Part shown: piece after piece, positions 52,535 to 61,618 of the stretch
Position numbering within the stretch: the first letter of the stretch is position 1
Layout: each line of letters opens with the position of its first letter
NCBI RefSeq assembly: GCF_015864575.1
Contig: NZ_JADYWW010000001.1
Span: 1,449,719-1,513,718, forward strand
From: Salinibacterium sp. SWN248
Lineage (GTDB): Bacteria > Actinomycetota > Actinomycetes > Actinomycetales > Microbacteriaceae
Direction of reading: 5' to 3'
Length of the DNA stretch: 64,000 nt
Made by a program: the position numbers and the translations under genes
Notes under the pieces: generated by a model
The model's input: the letters and a program-made list of their open reading frames with translations, nothing else
Databases searched by the model: none
Told to the model about the DNA's origin: nothing

Positions 52535-53563
52535 GTGGCCGCCAGAACCCCCGCCCGATCGCCGGCAAAGTCTAAAGTCGCGATCCCGCAATTGGCGTGG
52601 AACAAGGTGCGCCCAGCTCCCATTGTGCTTGTCAGCGGCACCGAAGGTTTCTTGGCCGATCGTGCCATCCGCATGCTGCGCGACACCCTCAAAGTCGAAG
52701 ACCCCAGCCTCGAGGTCAACGACCTAGAGGCAGACCACTACGGTCCGGGCGAGCTCATCAGTCTCGCGAGCCCGTCACTGTTCAGTGAGCCCCGGATGAT
52801 TCGGGTCACCAACGTCGAGAAGTGCACGGATGCATTCATCACCGAAACGCTGTCCTACCTCGAAGCGCCGGCCGACGACACCTATCTAGTGCTTCGTCAT
52901 GCCGGGGGAGTGCGCGGCAAGAAGCTGCTCGACGCAATCCGGGCGGGCAAAGGCGGTGGCATCGAAGTCACGTGCCTCGAGCTCAAAAAGGATGCCGAGA
53001 AATACGATTTCGCATCCGCCGAGTTCGCAGCACAGCGTCGACGGGTTACCCCCGGAGCGCTCCGAACGCTCGTCTCCGCCTTTTCCGCTGACCTCGCGGA
53101 GCTCGCCGCAGCCTGTCAGCAGCTACTCGCCGACGACGCCGATGAAATCAACGAAGCAACAGTCGCCCGCTATTACTCGGGGCGAGTTGAAACGAGCGCG
53201 TTCAAGGTCGCCGATTCCGCGATCGCCGGGCGTTCTGGAGAAGCTCTCGTGCTTCTGCGTCACGCGCTAGCTTCAGGCGCCGACCCGGTACCAATCGTTG
53301 CCGCGTTTGCTTCGAAACTGCGCACCATGGCCAAACTTTCCGGAGGATCAATGTCTTCCGGCCAGGCCGCCAAGATGTTCGGGATGGCCCCCTGGCAAGC
53401 CGATCGGGCGATGAAAGATCTGCGGGGCTGGAGCGATGCGGGGCTGGGCTCCGCCATTGAGGCAATTGCCGATACGGATGCTCAGGTGAAAGGTTTGGGG
53501 CGCGACCCTGTCTTTGCGCTGGAACGCATGATCTCTGTGGTGGCCGCGCGCGGCATCCACTAG
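52535..53563 (+). CDS. holA: DNA polymerase III, delta subunit
   Basis: A 342-residue clamp-loader subunit that opens the sliding clamp. After a short basic N-terminus come APIVLVSGTEGFLADRAIRM and VNDLEADHYGPGELISLASP, the family opening. The middle region (EVTCLELKKDAEKYDFASAE, QRRRVTPGALRTLVSAFSAD) and the C-terminal collar helices (GSMSSGQAAKMFGMAPWQAD) are typical. The delta subunit lacks working P-loop motifs, as here. Gene position between comEC and rpsT is normal. Confidence 0.92.
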   Translation: MAARTPARSPAKSKVAIPQLAWNKVRPAPIVLVSGTEGFLADRAIRMLRDTLKVEDPSLEVNDLEADHYGPGELISLASPSLFSEPRMIRVTNVEKCTDAFITETLSYLEAPADDTYLVLRHAGGVRGKKLLDAIRAGKGGGIEVTCLELKKDAEKYDFASAEFAAQRRRVTPGALRTLVSAFSADLAELAAACQQLLADDADEINEATVARYYSGRVETSAFKVADSAIAGRSGEALVLLRHALASGADPVPIVAAFASKLRTMAKLSGGSMSSGQAAKMFGMAPWQADRAMKDLRGWSDAGLGSAIEAIADTDAQVKGLGRDPVFALERMISVVAARGIH

Positions 53564-53616
53564 ACCGACGGAGCCGCGACACTGCGTCATCGCAGCATTG
53601 CAACGTCGCGCTTAAC

Positions 53617-53656
53617 CACGAAAGCCCCTCACCGCGAACGATGAGGGGCTTTCGTG
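53617..53656. terminator. Bidirectional terminator between holA and rpsT
   Basis: A 15-bp perfect stem, CACGAAAGCCCCTCA and its complement, around a 10-nt loop. The genes converge here and it can stop both; short T-rich stretches lie within the stem base on either strand. Confidence 0.8.
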
Positions 53657-53684
53657 TGTTCGGCGTACTGCCGATCAGAGGTCT

Positions 53685-53945
53685 TTAGAGTGCTGCAACC
53701 TGCTTGGCCATTGCCGACTTGCGGTTGGCTGCCTGGTTCTTGTGTACGACGCCCTTGCCGGCTGCCTTGTCGAGTGACTTGGAAGCGAGCTTCAAGTTCG
53801 CGAGAGCGGCGTCTTTGTCGCCGGCCTTGATCGCTGCGCGCGTTGCGCGAATAGCGGTCTTGACTTGGCTCTTGACCTGGCGGTTGCGATCTTGTGCCTT
53901 CTTGTTGGTACCAATGCGCTTGATCTGCGACTTAATATTTGCCAC
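53685..53945 (-). CDS. rpsT: 30S ribosomal protein S20
   Basis: An 86-residue, strongly basic three-helix protein that starts at GTG 53945 as (M)[20 protein letters not shown]. The end reads [20 protein letters not shown], the conserved S20 C-terminus. The longer open frame upstream is not coding: the known family starts with MANIKSQ. An 'aagaaag' site lies ~12 nt before the start, and a large hairpin lies in the leader. Confidence 0.96.
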   Translation of the reverse strand: MANIKSQIKRIGTNKKAQDRNRQVKSQVKTAIRATRAAIKAGDKDAALANLKLASKSLDKAAGKGVVHKNQAANRKSAMAKQVAAL

Positions 53946-53983
53946 GTGTATGTGCTTTCTTGTTTGTGGATCAGAGATGGTGG

Positions 53984-54023
53984 GCGGCCGTGGAAGAGAA
54001 TCGACGTTCTGATTCCCGGCCGC
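53984..54023 (-). promoter_or_regulatory. Hairpin in the rpsT leader
   Basis: On the minus strand GCGGCCG...CGGCCGC pair (7 bp), with an inner GGAATC...GATTC/CC stem interrupted by a bulge. It lies ~39 nt before the rpsT start. It could serve S20 autoregulation. The rest of the 368-bp gap to 54314 contains a 12-bp palindrome, CTTATGCATAAG (54050-54061), perhaps near the rpsT promoter, and no gene. Confidence 0.4.
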
Positions 54024-54301
54024 GATGCGCATACTGTTCGACGAAGAACCTTATGCATAAGCCAACAGGCAACGTTACCAGCGCTGTGGAGCTATGGCAA
54101 TTGCAGAGCAAACCTGCGCGGTGTGCTTGTCGGCTTGTTACAGACTACTGACCATGAGCGCCTCACGTTCTGTGCCACGCCTGAGTCCCCGAAGTGCACC
54201 GCAGCACTGCCAGTCTGTCCGGAGCCTCGGCTGCCGAGTATCCGGTCGTCCCTCCCTGTTTTTCGGGGGTTACCCCGCTACCCGGTCCGGTTCTGTTTTT
54301 C

Positions 54302-54307
54302 TATCGT
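54302..54307 (+). promoter_or_regulatory. -10 box TATCGT, leaderless start of the DUF4190-like gene
   Basis: TATCGT, 6 nt (ggaggt), ATG 54314. The spacer looks like a ribosome-binding site, but it is only 1 nt from the ATG. Confidence 0.55.
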
Positions 54308-54313
54308 GGAGGT

Positions 54314-54763
54314 ATGACTTCTTCACACGCTTCTTCCACTGTCGTAGTTCCCGAATCCGCAGCAGCGGAGGCTCCCACCTTTGATGAGCGTGCCGAGCTG
54401 GCGGCTGGCCCTGATGGGGCGAGCGATGCGTCGGCCGATCCTGCAACCGATTCACAGCTTCCGTCGACGTCGACGTCACCGCAGCCCGCAGCTTCCACTC
54501 CCGTGGGGAAGTCGAGTGCTCGCACGATGAGCATCCTCGCTCTCAGCCTCGGTATTGCGTCGGTCTTCTTCGCGCAGACCATCGTGGTGCCTTTGGCTGC
54601 CGTGATTCTGGGCGTTTTCGGCCTGCGGGATGAACCAACCGGGCGCGGTTTCTCTATCTGGGGCATTGTCTTGGCGTGTGTAGCAACGTTCGGCTGGGTC
54701 TTTATTGTTATTGCTGGCGCCCTTATTTCCTTGCCCTTTATCCTTCTCGGCGCCGCACTTTAG
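54314..54763 (+). CDS. DUF4190-like membrane protein
   Basis: A 149-residue protein. The first ~75 residues are a Ser/Ala/Pro-rich disordered tail. Two hydrophobic segments follow: [20 protein letters not shown] with [10 protein letters not shown], then a short loop ([20 protein letters not shown]), and [20 protein letters not shown]. The pattern AxxLGxxGL-R-GRGxAIxGIxLG is the DUF4190 signature. Function unknown. Own promoter and own terminator, so a single-gene unit. Confidence 0.7.
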   Translation: MTSSHASSTVVVPESAAAEAPTFDERAELAAGPDGASDASADPATDSQLPSTSTSPQPAASTPVGKSSARTMSILALSLGIASVFFAQTIVVPLAAVILGVFGLRDEPTGRGFSIWGIVLACVATFGWVFIVIAGALISLPFILLGAAL

Positions 54764-54777
54764 GCGAATCGCAGTCC

Positions 54778-54805
54778 AGCCCGCACCGGTAACGGCGCGG
54801 GCTTT
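54778..54805 (+). terminator. Terminator after the DUF4190-like gene
   Basis: AGCCCGC / GCGGGCT, 7 bp, with an inner accg/cggc helix possible, followed by TTT. Confidence 0.65.
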
Positions 54806-54863
54806 GGCCTGTCGCAGCGGTGGGTGCGCGCAGGATCGTCGGCTTCATGGGAGAATTGGGCGG

Positions 54864-56732
54864 ATGTCTCCTCGCGCCTCTTACACACTTGAGCCTGCTT
54901 CGACCGATCCTGCGTTTATCCGCAACTTTTGCATCATCGCGCATATCGATCACGGCAAGTCCACCCTCGCTGACCGCATGCTGTCGGTCACGGGGGTTGT
55001 TAGCGACCGCGATATGCGGGCGCAGTACCTCGACCGCATGGATATTGAGCGTGAGCGCGGCATCACCATCAAGAGCCAGGCTGTGCGCATGCCCTGGTCC
55101 CTTACCGATGAAAACGGCAAGGAGCAGTCCTACGCGCTCAACATGATTGACACTCCCGGCCACGTTGACTTCACCTACGAGGTCTCGCGTTCGTTGGCGG
55201 CCTGTGAGGGCGCAATTCTTTTGGTGGATGCGGCCCAAGGTATCGAAGCTCAGACTCTCGCCAACCTCTACTTGGCGATGGAGAACGACCTCACGATCAT
55301 CCCCGTGCTCAACAAGATCGACCTTCCGGCGGCTGATCCCGACAAGTATGCCGAAGAAATTGCAGGCCTCATCGGTTGTGACCCCTCGACCGTTCTTCGC
55401 GTCTCGGGCAAGACCGGCATGGGCGTTCCCGAGCTTCTCGACGAGGCAACGCGCCTCATCCCGGCCCCGGTCGGTGACCCATCGGCTCCTGCCCGCGCGA
55501 TGATTTTCGACTCGGTGTACGACGCGTACCGCGGCGTCATCACGTACGTCCGCATGATCGACGGCAAGATGTCACCGCGCGAGAAAGTCATGATGATGTC
55601 GACGAAGTCGGCGCATGAGTTGCTCGAGATCGGGGTGAGCTCGCCCGAACCGACCCCGACGAAGGGGCTCGGCGTTGGTGAGGTTGGTTATCTCATTACC
55701 GGTGTGAAGGATGTTCGCCTGAGCAAGGTCGGCGACACGGTCACGAACTTTGCCAAGCCGTCGACGCAGCCGCTCAAGGGTTACTCCGAGCCGAAGCCGA
55801 TGGTTTTCTCGGGTCTGTACCCGATCGATGGTTCCGATTACCCGGTGCTGCGTGAGGCTCTCGACAAGCTCAAGCTCTCGGATGCTGCGCTGGTTTACGA
55901 ACCCGAAACGTCTGTGGCGTTGGGCTTTGGTTTCCGTTGTGGGTTCCTCGGCCTGCTGCACTTGGAGATTGTGCGCGAGCGTCTTGAGCGTGAGTTCAAT
56001 CTCGACATGATCGCTACGGCTCCATCCGTTATTTACGAAGTAATGGGCGACGACAAAAAGTTCACGACGGTCACGAACCCGAGCGAGTTCCCTGGCGGCA
56101 AGATCGCAAGCGTTTCTGAGCCGATGGTGAAGGCATCCATTCTGACGCCGAAAGACTTCGTCGGAACGGTCATGGAGCTCTGCCAGTCGCGTCGAGGCAC
56201 CATGCAGGGCATGGAATACGTCGGCACCGATCGCGTTGAGCTGCACTACACGATGCCGCTTGGCGAGATCGTGTTCGACTTTTTCGATCACCTCAAGAGC
56301 CGCACTCAGGGCTATGCGAGCCTCGACTATGAGCCCAGTGGCGACCAGGAAGCTGACCTGGTGAAGGTAGACATTCTTCTTCAGGGCGAAGCGGTTGACG
56401 CGTTTAGCGCGATCGTGCACCGCGATAAGGCGTATGCCTACGGCGTGCTGATGACTGAGCGTTTGAAGAATTTGATTCCGCGCCAGCAATTCGAGGTGCC
56501 GATTCAGGCCGCGATTGGTGCACGCATCATCGCCCGTGAGTCGATCCGCGCGATGCGCAAAGACGTTCTCGCCAAGTGCTACGGCGGTGACATTAGCCGT
56601 AAGCGTAAACTCCTTGAGAAGCAGAAGGAGGGCAAGAAGCGCATGAAGATGGTTGGTCGTGTCGAAGTTCCGCAGTCCGCCTTTATCGCTGCGCTTTCCG
56701 GTGAAGTCGAAGCCGGGAAAGAGAAGAAGTAG
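54864..56732 (+). CDS. lepA: Elongation factor 4 (LepA)
   Basis: A 622-residue ribosome-associated GTPase. P-loop region [16 protein letters not shown] (G1), [10 protein letters not shown] (switch), [20 protein letters not shown] (G3) and NKIDLP (G4). The EF-4-specific C-terminal domain is present ([20 protein letters not shown]). ATG 54864 was chosen because the upstream frame lacks similarity; GGGAG lies ~10 nt before it. It is followed at 4 bp by the DUF1990 gene. Confidence 0.96.
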   Translation: MSPRASYTLEPASTDPAFIRNFCIIAHIDHGKSTLADRMLSVTGVVSDRDMRAQYLDRMDIERERGITIKSQAVRMPWSLTDENGKEQSYALNMIDTPGHVDFTYEVSRSLAACEGAILLVDAAQGIEAQTLANLYLAMENDLTIIPVLNKIDLPAADPDKYAEEIAGLIGCDPSTVLRVSGKTGMGVPELLDEATRLIPAPVGDPSAPARAMIFDSVYDAYRGVITYVRMIDGKMSPREKVMMMSTKSAHELLEIGVSSPEPTPTKGLGVGEVGYLITGVKDVRLSKVGDTVTNFAKPSTQPLKGYSEPKPMVFSGLYPIDGSDYPVLREALDKLKLSDAALVYEPETSVALGFGFRCGFLGLLHLEIVRERLEREFNLDMIATAPSVIYEVMGDDKKFTTVTNPSEFPGGKIASVSEPMVKASILTPKDFVGTVMELCQSRRGTMQGMEYVGTDRVELHYTMPLGEIVFDFFDHLKSRTQGYASLDYEPSGDQEADLVKVDILLQGEAVDAFSAIVHRDKAYAYGVLMTERLKNLIPRQQFEVPIQAAIGARIIARESIRAMRKDVLAKCYGGDISRKRKLLEKQKEGKKRMKMVGRVEVPQSAFIAALSGEVEAGKEKK

Positions 56733-56736
56733 ACCT

Positions 56737-57375
56737 ATGGATGCCCGCACCTACCCCAATGCGCCCGTCACGTACGGAGCGGTAGGTGCCACGCGCGGCA
56801 GCACTTTCACGGTGCTGCCTCCCGCTGGTTTCCGTCGTGTGCAGCGAAGTGCTCGCATCGGGCATGGTGAGCAGCGCTGGGCTTTTGCTCGCGAACAGAT
56901 CCTTACCTGGGGCGTAAAGCGTCGCAGCGGGTTTGGTGTCACGTTGTTGCCCCGCGATCCACATGGCGAACTTCGCGATCTCTCCGCTGATAGCGCGGAT
57001 CACCCTTTCGTTCGTCCCGGCGACACCATTGTGCTCTCGGTAGGCCGTGGGCGGTACACAGCGCACGAGCCGGTGCGCGTTGTGTATGTCGTTGATGACC
57101 CCACGGTTGCTGGCTTTGCCTATGGAACCCTTGAGGGCCATCCTCTGCGCGGTGAAGAGTCGTTCATGATCGAACGTCGCGACGACAACTCGGTGTGGAT
57201 GACGGTGCGTTCGTTCTCGCGGCCGGCATCCTTCAAGTGGATGTTGCTCTCACCTGCTTTACGAATCTTTCAGTACCTCGTGGTGAGCCGCTACTTGCGC
57301 GCCCTCGCGGGAGCAATTCCCGCGAAGCTGCCGGGTGAGCAGGATGGCGCTGCGCCGATAGAGCCTGCGGCGTAG
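56737..57375 (+). CDS. DUF1990 family protein
   Basis: A 212-residue protein starting MDARTYPNAPVTYGAVGATR. The motif GHGEQRWAFAREQILTWGVK, then VRPGDTIVLSVGRG, VYVVDDPTVAGFAYGTLEGH and GEESFMIERRDD are typical of DUF1990, a beta-rich domain of unknown role found in actinobacteria and plants. 4 bp after lepA, so probably co-transcribed. It has no export signal. Confidence 0.82.
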   Translation: MDARTYPNAPVTYGAVGATRGSTFTVLPPAGFRRVQRSARIGHGEQRWAFAREQILTWGVKRRSGFGVTLLPRDPHGELRDLSADSADHPFVRPGDTIVLSVGRGRYTAHEPVRVVYVVDDPTVAGFAYGTLEGHPLRGEESFMIERRDDNSVWMTVRSFSRPASFKWMLLSPALRIFQYLVVSRYLRALAGAIPAKLPGEQDGAAPIEPAA

Positions 57376-57422
57376 CTCGCAACGCTAGCGGGCAAGTATG
57401 CCCTCTCGCACAGCGCCTACCA

Positions 57423-58100
57423 CTAGCCGCGCGTTGCTAGTCCGTCGATAGCGCCGAGCACATCGTCGAGGCCGTTCTCGAGGTTTTCGACAACGACGAG
57501 TGCACTGGTTTCGCGGAGGTCGGCGATGCTATAGGTGCCGGTAGCAACCGCGATAAAGGGGATGTTCGCAGAATCCGCGGCGAGGCCATCATTCGGGGTG
57601 TCACCAACGATCACGCTGGGTTGGTCTCCGAGCACGGTGGCGACGAGCGCGGTGAGGTGATGGCGGTCGGGGGAGCGATCGCCGAAGAACGAGGTCTCCC
57701 AATTGAAGTCTTCTGCGGCATAGCCTGCAGCAAGAAGCTTGACGCGGGAATGCTGATGGCCATTGCCGGTAAGGAGCGCGTTTGCCCAGCGATGGTCGGC
57801 GGCGGCCCGAAGTGCCTGTGGCCCTCCGGTAACAGCGGAACGCACGTAGCCATTGTCGTGCAACGCCTGCGTGCGCACATCGAGCTCGGTGAGCACATCG
57901 TCGAGCAGAGTGGCGGCATATCCGTTGAGCACGAGCAGATCGGTGAGGATCTGTCCTTCGGTCTTGCCGTGGGGGTTTGTGATGAGCTTCGCGGGCGCAG
58001 CACCGGTGACTCTGGTGAATGCATCGAGGTAGACGGCAGCTCCGTCGGTCGAGTTATGGATGAGCGTTCCGTCGATGTCCCACAGGATGTGCATAGTCAC
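57423..58100 (-). CDS. HAD-superfamily hydrolase
   Basis: A 225-residue phosphatase-like protein. Motif I is HILWDIDGTLIHN with the DxD pair near residue 8, motif II is in the AVTGGPQALRAA/NALLTGNGHQ region, and motif IV is SVIVGDTPNDGLAADSANI. The cap is of the small helical type, as in phosphoglycolate phosphatases. Substrate unknown. GTG 58100 or ATG 58094 could start it. It converges on the DUF1990 gene. Confidence 0.85.
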   Translation of the reverse strand: MTMHILWDIDGTLIHNSTDGAAVYLDAFTRVTGAAPAKLITNPHGKTEGQILTDLLVLNGYAATLLDDVLTELDVRTQALHDNGYVRSAVTGGPQALRAAADHRWANALLTGNGHQHSRVKLLAAGYAAEDFNWETSFFGDRSPDRHHLTALVATVLGDQPSVIVGDTPNDGLAADSANIPFIAVATGTYSIADLRETSALVVVENLENGLDDVLGAIDGLATRG

Positions 58101-58198
58101 TCATCCATGCTCCCATGTCCGGGGTGCGACAATTGACGTGTGCCCGCATGTCATAGTGTTGGCACGCTTTCTTCACCGTGTGTTAAGGGGATTAGTTC

Positions 58199-59449
58199 GT
58201 GCCAGGTGCGTTGCCGATTGCTGATCCTGCCCCTCTAGACGGGGCGCTGCCCGAGAGTGTCGCGGTTGACTCTGCGAACCGCGACTGGAGTGTGTACATT
58301 CACGTGCCGTTCTGCCGGGTTCGTTGCGGGTATTGCGACTTCAACACCTACACGGGTGAGGAGCTGCGGGGAGCGAAGCGCTCGGACTATGCCACCGAGG
58401 CGGTTGCTGAGATCAGGCAGGCATCCACGGTGCTGTCGGATGCGGGCGTTGCGCCCCGAAAAGCATCAACCGTTTTCTTTGGGGGTGGCACGCCAACGCT
58501 CTTGCCCGTTACTGATCTCACGCGGATGCTCGCTGCGGCCCGGGACACCTGGGGTTTCACGGATGACGTCGAAGTCACCACCGAAGCTAATCCTGACTCT
58601 GTCGACCGCGACTACCTTCTCGCTTTGAAAGAGGCCGGCTTCACGCGGGTATCCTTCGGCATGCAGTCCGCGGTGCCGCATGTGCTTGCTACTCTCGAGC
58701 GCACTCATGATCCTGAAAAAGTTCCTCACGTCGTGAAGTGGGCGCGCGACGTTGAGCTCGACGTGAGTGTCGACCTCATTTATGGCACGCCGGGGGAGTC
58801 GCTGGCTGACTGGGAGCGTTCGCTCGATCACGCGATCGCCCAAAACCCGGACCACATCTCGGCGTATGCGCTCATTATCGAAACGGGCACGAAGCTAGCC
58901 GCCCAGATCAAGCGTGGTGATGTCGCCCCCGTTGATGACGACCTGCAGGCCGACATGTATGAGCTGGCAGACGCGAAGCTCGCCGCGGCCGGTTATGACT
59001 GGTACGAGGTCAGCAACTGGGCCAAGCGTGATGCGAACCCGGCGATCAGTCACGTGAGCCGCCACAATCTCGGATATTGGTTGGGCAACGACTGGTGGGG
59101 TGTTGGCCCGGGTGCACACAGCCACGTGGGCGGGGTGCGATGGTGGAATGTGAAGCATCCGGCAGCCTATGCCGATCGAATCGCAGCCGGTCACTCACCG
59201 GGGGCGGGTCGAGAGACGCTCGCAGATTCCAGTAAGTATCTTGAGCATGTGCTTTTGCGTGCTCGCGTTCGCAACGGTCTGACCACGGCGTCGCTCGATG
59301 CAGAAGGCCGCACGGCGGTTGCCGGTCTTATCGCGGATGAGTTGGTGGAGGCCAGAGCCGCTATCGGTGGAACTATTAACCTCACGCTTAAGGGGCGCCT
59401 GCTTGCGGATGCCGTGGTACGACGATTGCTAGCAGACGCCCCTGTTTAG
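58199..59449 (+). CDS. hemW: HemW-like radical SAM protein
   Basis: A 416-residue radical SAM protein. The cluster-binding cysteines are in HVPFCRVRCGYCDFN (C39, C43, C46; CxxxCxxC). GGGTPTLLPVTDLTRML and RVSFGMQSAVPHVLATLERT are family motifs. HemW is thought to be a haem chaperone rather than the coproporphyrinogen dehydrogenase HemN; the position near hrcA supports HemW. GTG start with aagggga 8 nt upstream. Confidence 0.92.
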   Translation: MPGALPIADPAPLDGALPESVAVDSANRDWSVYIHVPFCRVRCGYCDFNTYTGEELRGAKRSDYATEAVAEIRQASTVLSDAGVAPRKASTVFFGGGTPTLLPVTDLTRMLAAARDTWGFTDDVEVTTEANPDSVDRDYLLALKEAGFTRVSFGMQSAVPHVLATLERTHDPEKVPHVVKWARDVELDVSVDLIYGTPGESLADWERSLDHAIAQNPDHISAYALIIETGTKLAAQIKRGDVAPVDDDLQADMYELADAKLAAAGYDWYEVSNWAKRDANPAISHVSRHNLGYWLGNDWWGVGPGAHSHVGGVRWWNVKHPAAYADRIAAGHSPGAGRETLADSSKYLEHVLLRARVRNGLTTASLDAEGRTAVAGLIADELVEARAAIGGTINLTLKGRLLADAVVRRLLADAPV

Positions 59450-59492
59450 AGCGACACGGTGAGTGACACTGTGTTAGAGCGCCACCGTCGAG

Positions 59493-59867
59493 TTACTTAA
59501 TGAACTCGATGGTCAGCGGGTACTTGTAGGCCTCGCCCTTGTTAGCAGCGACGGCGGCGATGATGCTGAAAATGATGATTACGATGCCGACACCGATGAT
59601 CAAGAAGAGGCCGATGAAGATCGTGGTGAGGACGACACCGATCGCGTAAGCGATCGCCATCGTGATCTGGAAGTTCAGTGCGGTGCGGGTGTGGGCCCGC
59701 ACGAACGGTCCGCGGTCCTTGAGTACGAGGTACCCGATAAGAGCGGGAATGAAGCTGAAGAAGATTCCGCCGACGTGAATCAGTGTCGACCAGAGCTTCT
59801 CGTCGCTCGGACTCATCGGTTGGATCGGCGCGTACGGCGAGGTGGGTGGTGGTGTGGAATCTGACAT
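59493..59867 (-). CDS. DUF4870 membrane protein (copy 1)
   Basis: A 124-residue protein. The Pro-rich head (STPPPTSPYAPIQPMSPSDE) precedes a DUF4870/Tic20-like domain with three or four spans: LIHVGGIFFSFIPALIGYLV, DRGPFVRAHTRTALNFQITM and FLIIGVGIVIIIFSIIAAVA. It ends with KYPLTIEFIK. About 125 bp from a second gene of the same type and strand, so the two are tandem paralogues. Function unknown. TTTAAT and GGAG precede the start. Confidence 0.8.
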   Translation of the reverse strand: MSDSTPPPTSPYAPIQPMSPSDEKLWSTLIHVGGIFFSFIPALIGYLVLKDRGPFVRAHTRTALNFQITMAIAYAIGVVLTTIFIGLFLIIGVGIVIIIFSIIAAVAANKGEAYKYPLTIEFIK

Positions 59868-59918
59868 GACTCCATTAAACCCTGCATTGGCTCAAAGCGT
59901 GCATTGGGAAATGAGAAA

Positions 59919-59944
59919 GCCCCGAGAGCCGAAGCTCTCGGGGC
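59919..59944 (-). terminator. Terminator between the two DUF4870 genes
   Basis: An 11-bp perfect stem, GCCCCGAGAGC and its complement, 4-nt loop. On the minus strand it is followed by TTTCTC. It ends the transcript of the 60,361 gene, so the paralogues are separate units. Confidence 0.8.
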
Positions 59945-59992
59945 GAAACCCGATCGGTCTAGCCGATGAGGGCCATTACTGCGAAGAAGACC

Positions 59993-60361
59993 CTACTTGA
60001 TGAGGCGAAGTGCGAAGGGGTAACGGTAGTTTGCGCCGTCCTTCGCTTTGGTGAAGCCGATGATCGAGAAGATTACCGACACGACGAAGACGATCGGGAG
60101 CAAGATAGCGCCGATGAAAACGGCTACCAAAATGTTCGAGATGATGTAGGCGATCGCGATGGTGATCTGGAAGTTCAGCGCTTCTTTGGCTTCAACGTTG
60201 GTGAAAGCACCGCGGTCTTTGAAGACCAACCAGATGATCAGAGAGGGAAGGAAGCCGATGATTCCGCCCAAGTGAGCGAACGATGCCCACTGGTTGTCTT
60301 CGGTTGCGGTCAATTGTGCGGCCGGCTGCGGTGCTGCGGGCTGCGGGTTTGCGTCAGTCAT
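59993..60361 (-). CDS. DUF4870 membrane protein (copy 2)
   Basis: 122 residues from ATG 60361, with 'gaaagg' ~10 nt upstream. The Pro/Ala/Gln-rich head (TDANPQPAAPQPAAQLTATE) is followed by SFAHLGGIIGFLPSLIIWLV, DRGAFTNVEAKEALNFQITI and VFVVSVIFSIIGFTKAKDGA. It ends RYPFALRLIK. It shares the DRGxF...ALNFQITxAIAY core with copy 1. It points away from hrcA. Confidence 0.8.
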   Translation of the reverse strand: MTDANPQPAAPQPAAQLTATEDNQWASFAHLGGIIGFLPSLIIWLVFKDRGAFTNVEAKEALNFQITIAIAYIISNILVAVFIGAILLPIVFVVSVIFSIIGFTKAKDGANYRYPFALRLIK

Positions 60362-60519
60362 GTGTTCGTGCCTTTCAGGTGAACGAGGGAACTTCCCGGG
60401 TTTCATCAAAGTGCTCGGTGTCACACCTGAGCATTTCCACAGAAAGGTAGCGCTCAAGTACAAAGACACGCTAGCGGTATGGCACGCGCGGTGCAACGGG
60501 TGTGTCGCGGAGTGTCGAG

Positions 60520-60551
60520 TAAGATTGGCAGTCGAACGGATTGAGTGCCAA
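60520..60551 (+). promoter_or_regulatory. hrcA-dnaJ promoter with CIRCE operator
   Basis: -10-like TAAGAT at 60520-60525, then CIRCE at 60525-60551: TTGGCAGTC, 9-nt spacer, GAGTGCCAA. The consensus is TTAGCACTC-N9-GAGTGCTAA; the arms here match each other at 8 of 9 positions. HrcA bound here would cover the transcription start and shut off its own gene and dnaJ until heat shock. Confidence 0.88.
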
Positions 60552-60572
60552 TCAGGAAAGGTGGGTGGTGGC

Positions 60573-61595
60573 ATGGTTTCCGCCCGCGGACTTGACGTGC
60601 TTCGAGTCATCGTGCAGGACTACGTTGCTACGCGCGAGCCTGTCGGTTCTAAGTCGATCGTTGAACGGCATTCTTTTGGAGTGTCAGCAGCGACGATTCG
60701 CAACGACATGGTTTTGCTCGAAGACGAAGAACTTATTACGGCGCCGCACACCTCGTCGGGGCGTGTGCCCACCGATAAGGGCTACCGTATGTTTGTCGAC
60801 CAACTGGCTGACTTGCGACCCCTGACGAGCGCGCAGCGTCAAGCAATCGAGTCGTTCCTCGGCCAAGCTGACGATCTGGATGACGTGCTTGCGCGTTCCG
60901 TTCGCCTGCTGTCGCAGCTCACCAACAGCGTCGCTCTCGTGCAGTACCCATCGCTGGCAACGGCCAGGGTGCGCCATGTGGAGCTAGTTCCGCTCACGGC
61001 GACGCGGATCATGACGGTGTTTATCACCGACGCTGGTCGAGTCGAGCAGCGACTTATTGATCTCCCAGAGGCGCTTGATGAGGTGTTCTTGGGCGAGTTG
61101 CGGGCGAAACTCAACTCGGCTCTCAACGGGCAGTCATTGCCCGAGGCTGCTGAGCGACTTGCAAGTTTTGCTGAAATTTTCCCAGCTGAACGCCGTCCTT
61201 TTGTCGCTCAAGTGACGTCAAGTTTGGTGGAACAGGTGTTGGCTAACCGTGCCGACAAGCTCGTTTTGGCTGGCACCGCAAATCTTGCACGAACCGAGCA
61301 AGACTTTACCGGCAGCATTTTTCCTGTACTTGAGGCAATAGAAGAGCAAGTAACGTTGTTGCGCCTCTTTGGGGAGATGGAAGTAGCAAATGGATCAGTT
61401 TCTACTCGCATCGGGCGAGAGAACGCAGAATTTGGACTAGAAGAGACATCGGTCGTCACGGGAGGGTATTCCTCCTTCGGCGGCGGTGTTTCGCGGTTGG
61501 GCGTGCTTGGCCCAACGCGAATGGATTATTCGAACAACATGGCAGCGGTTCGCGCGGTAGCGCGGTACCTGTCACGACTTTTGGAAGAAAACTGA
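60573..61595 (+). CDS. hrcA: Heat-inducible transcription repressor HrcA
   Basis: 340 residues from ATG 60573, with aggaaagg upstream; GTG 60561 in the same frame is possible. The winged helix lies at the N-terminus (VIVQDYVATREPVGSKSIVE, then FGVSAATIRNDMVLLEDEEL). The sensor domain has SSGRVPTDKGYRMFVDQL, and the C-terminus GVLGPTRMDYSNNMAAVRAV is conserved. Binds CIRCE; its activity normally depends on GroEL. Confidence 0.96.
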   Translation: MVSARGLDVLRVIVQDYVATREPVGSKSIVERHSFGVSAATIRNDMVLLEDEELITAPHTSSGRVPTDKGYRMFVDQLADLRPLTSAQRQAIESFLGQADDLDDVLARSVRLLSQLTNSVALVQYPSLATARVRHVELVPLTATRIMTVFITDAGRVEQRLIDLPEALDEVFLGELRAKLNSALNGQSLPEAAERLASFAEIFPAERRPFVAQVTSSLVEQVLANRADKLVLAGTANLARTEQDFTGSIFPVLEAIEEQVTLLRLFGEMEVANGSVSTRIGRENAEFGLEETSVVTGGYSSFGGGVSRLGVLGPTRMDYSNNMAAVRAVARYLSRLLEEN

Positions 61596-61618
61596 GCTCG
61601 TAAGGAGCAATCGGAACT

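Noticed and set aside
58094-58113. Leaderless promoter for the HAD gene at 58,100
   Set aside because: The hexamer at the right distance is GAGCAT, which lacks the TA start; not counted with the others.
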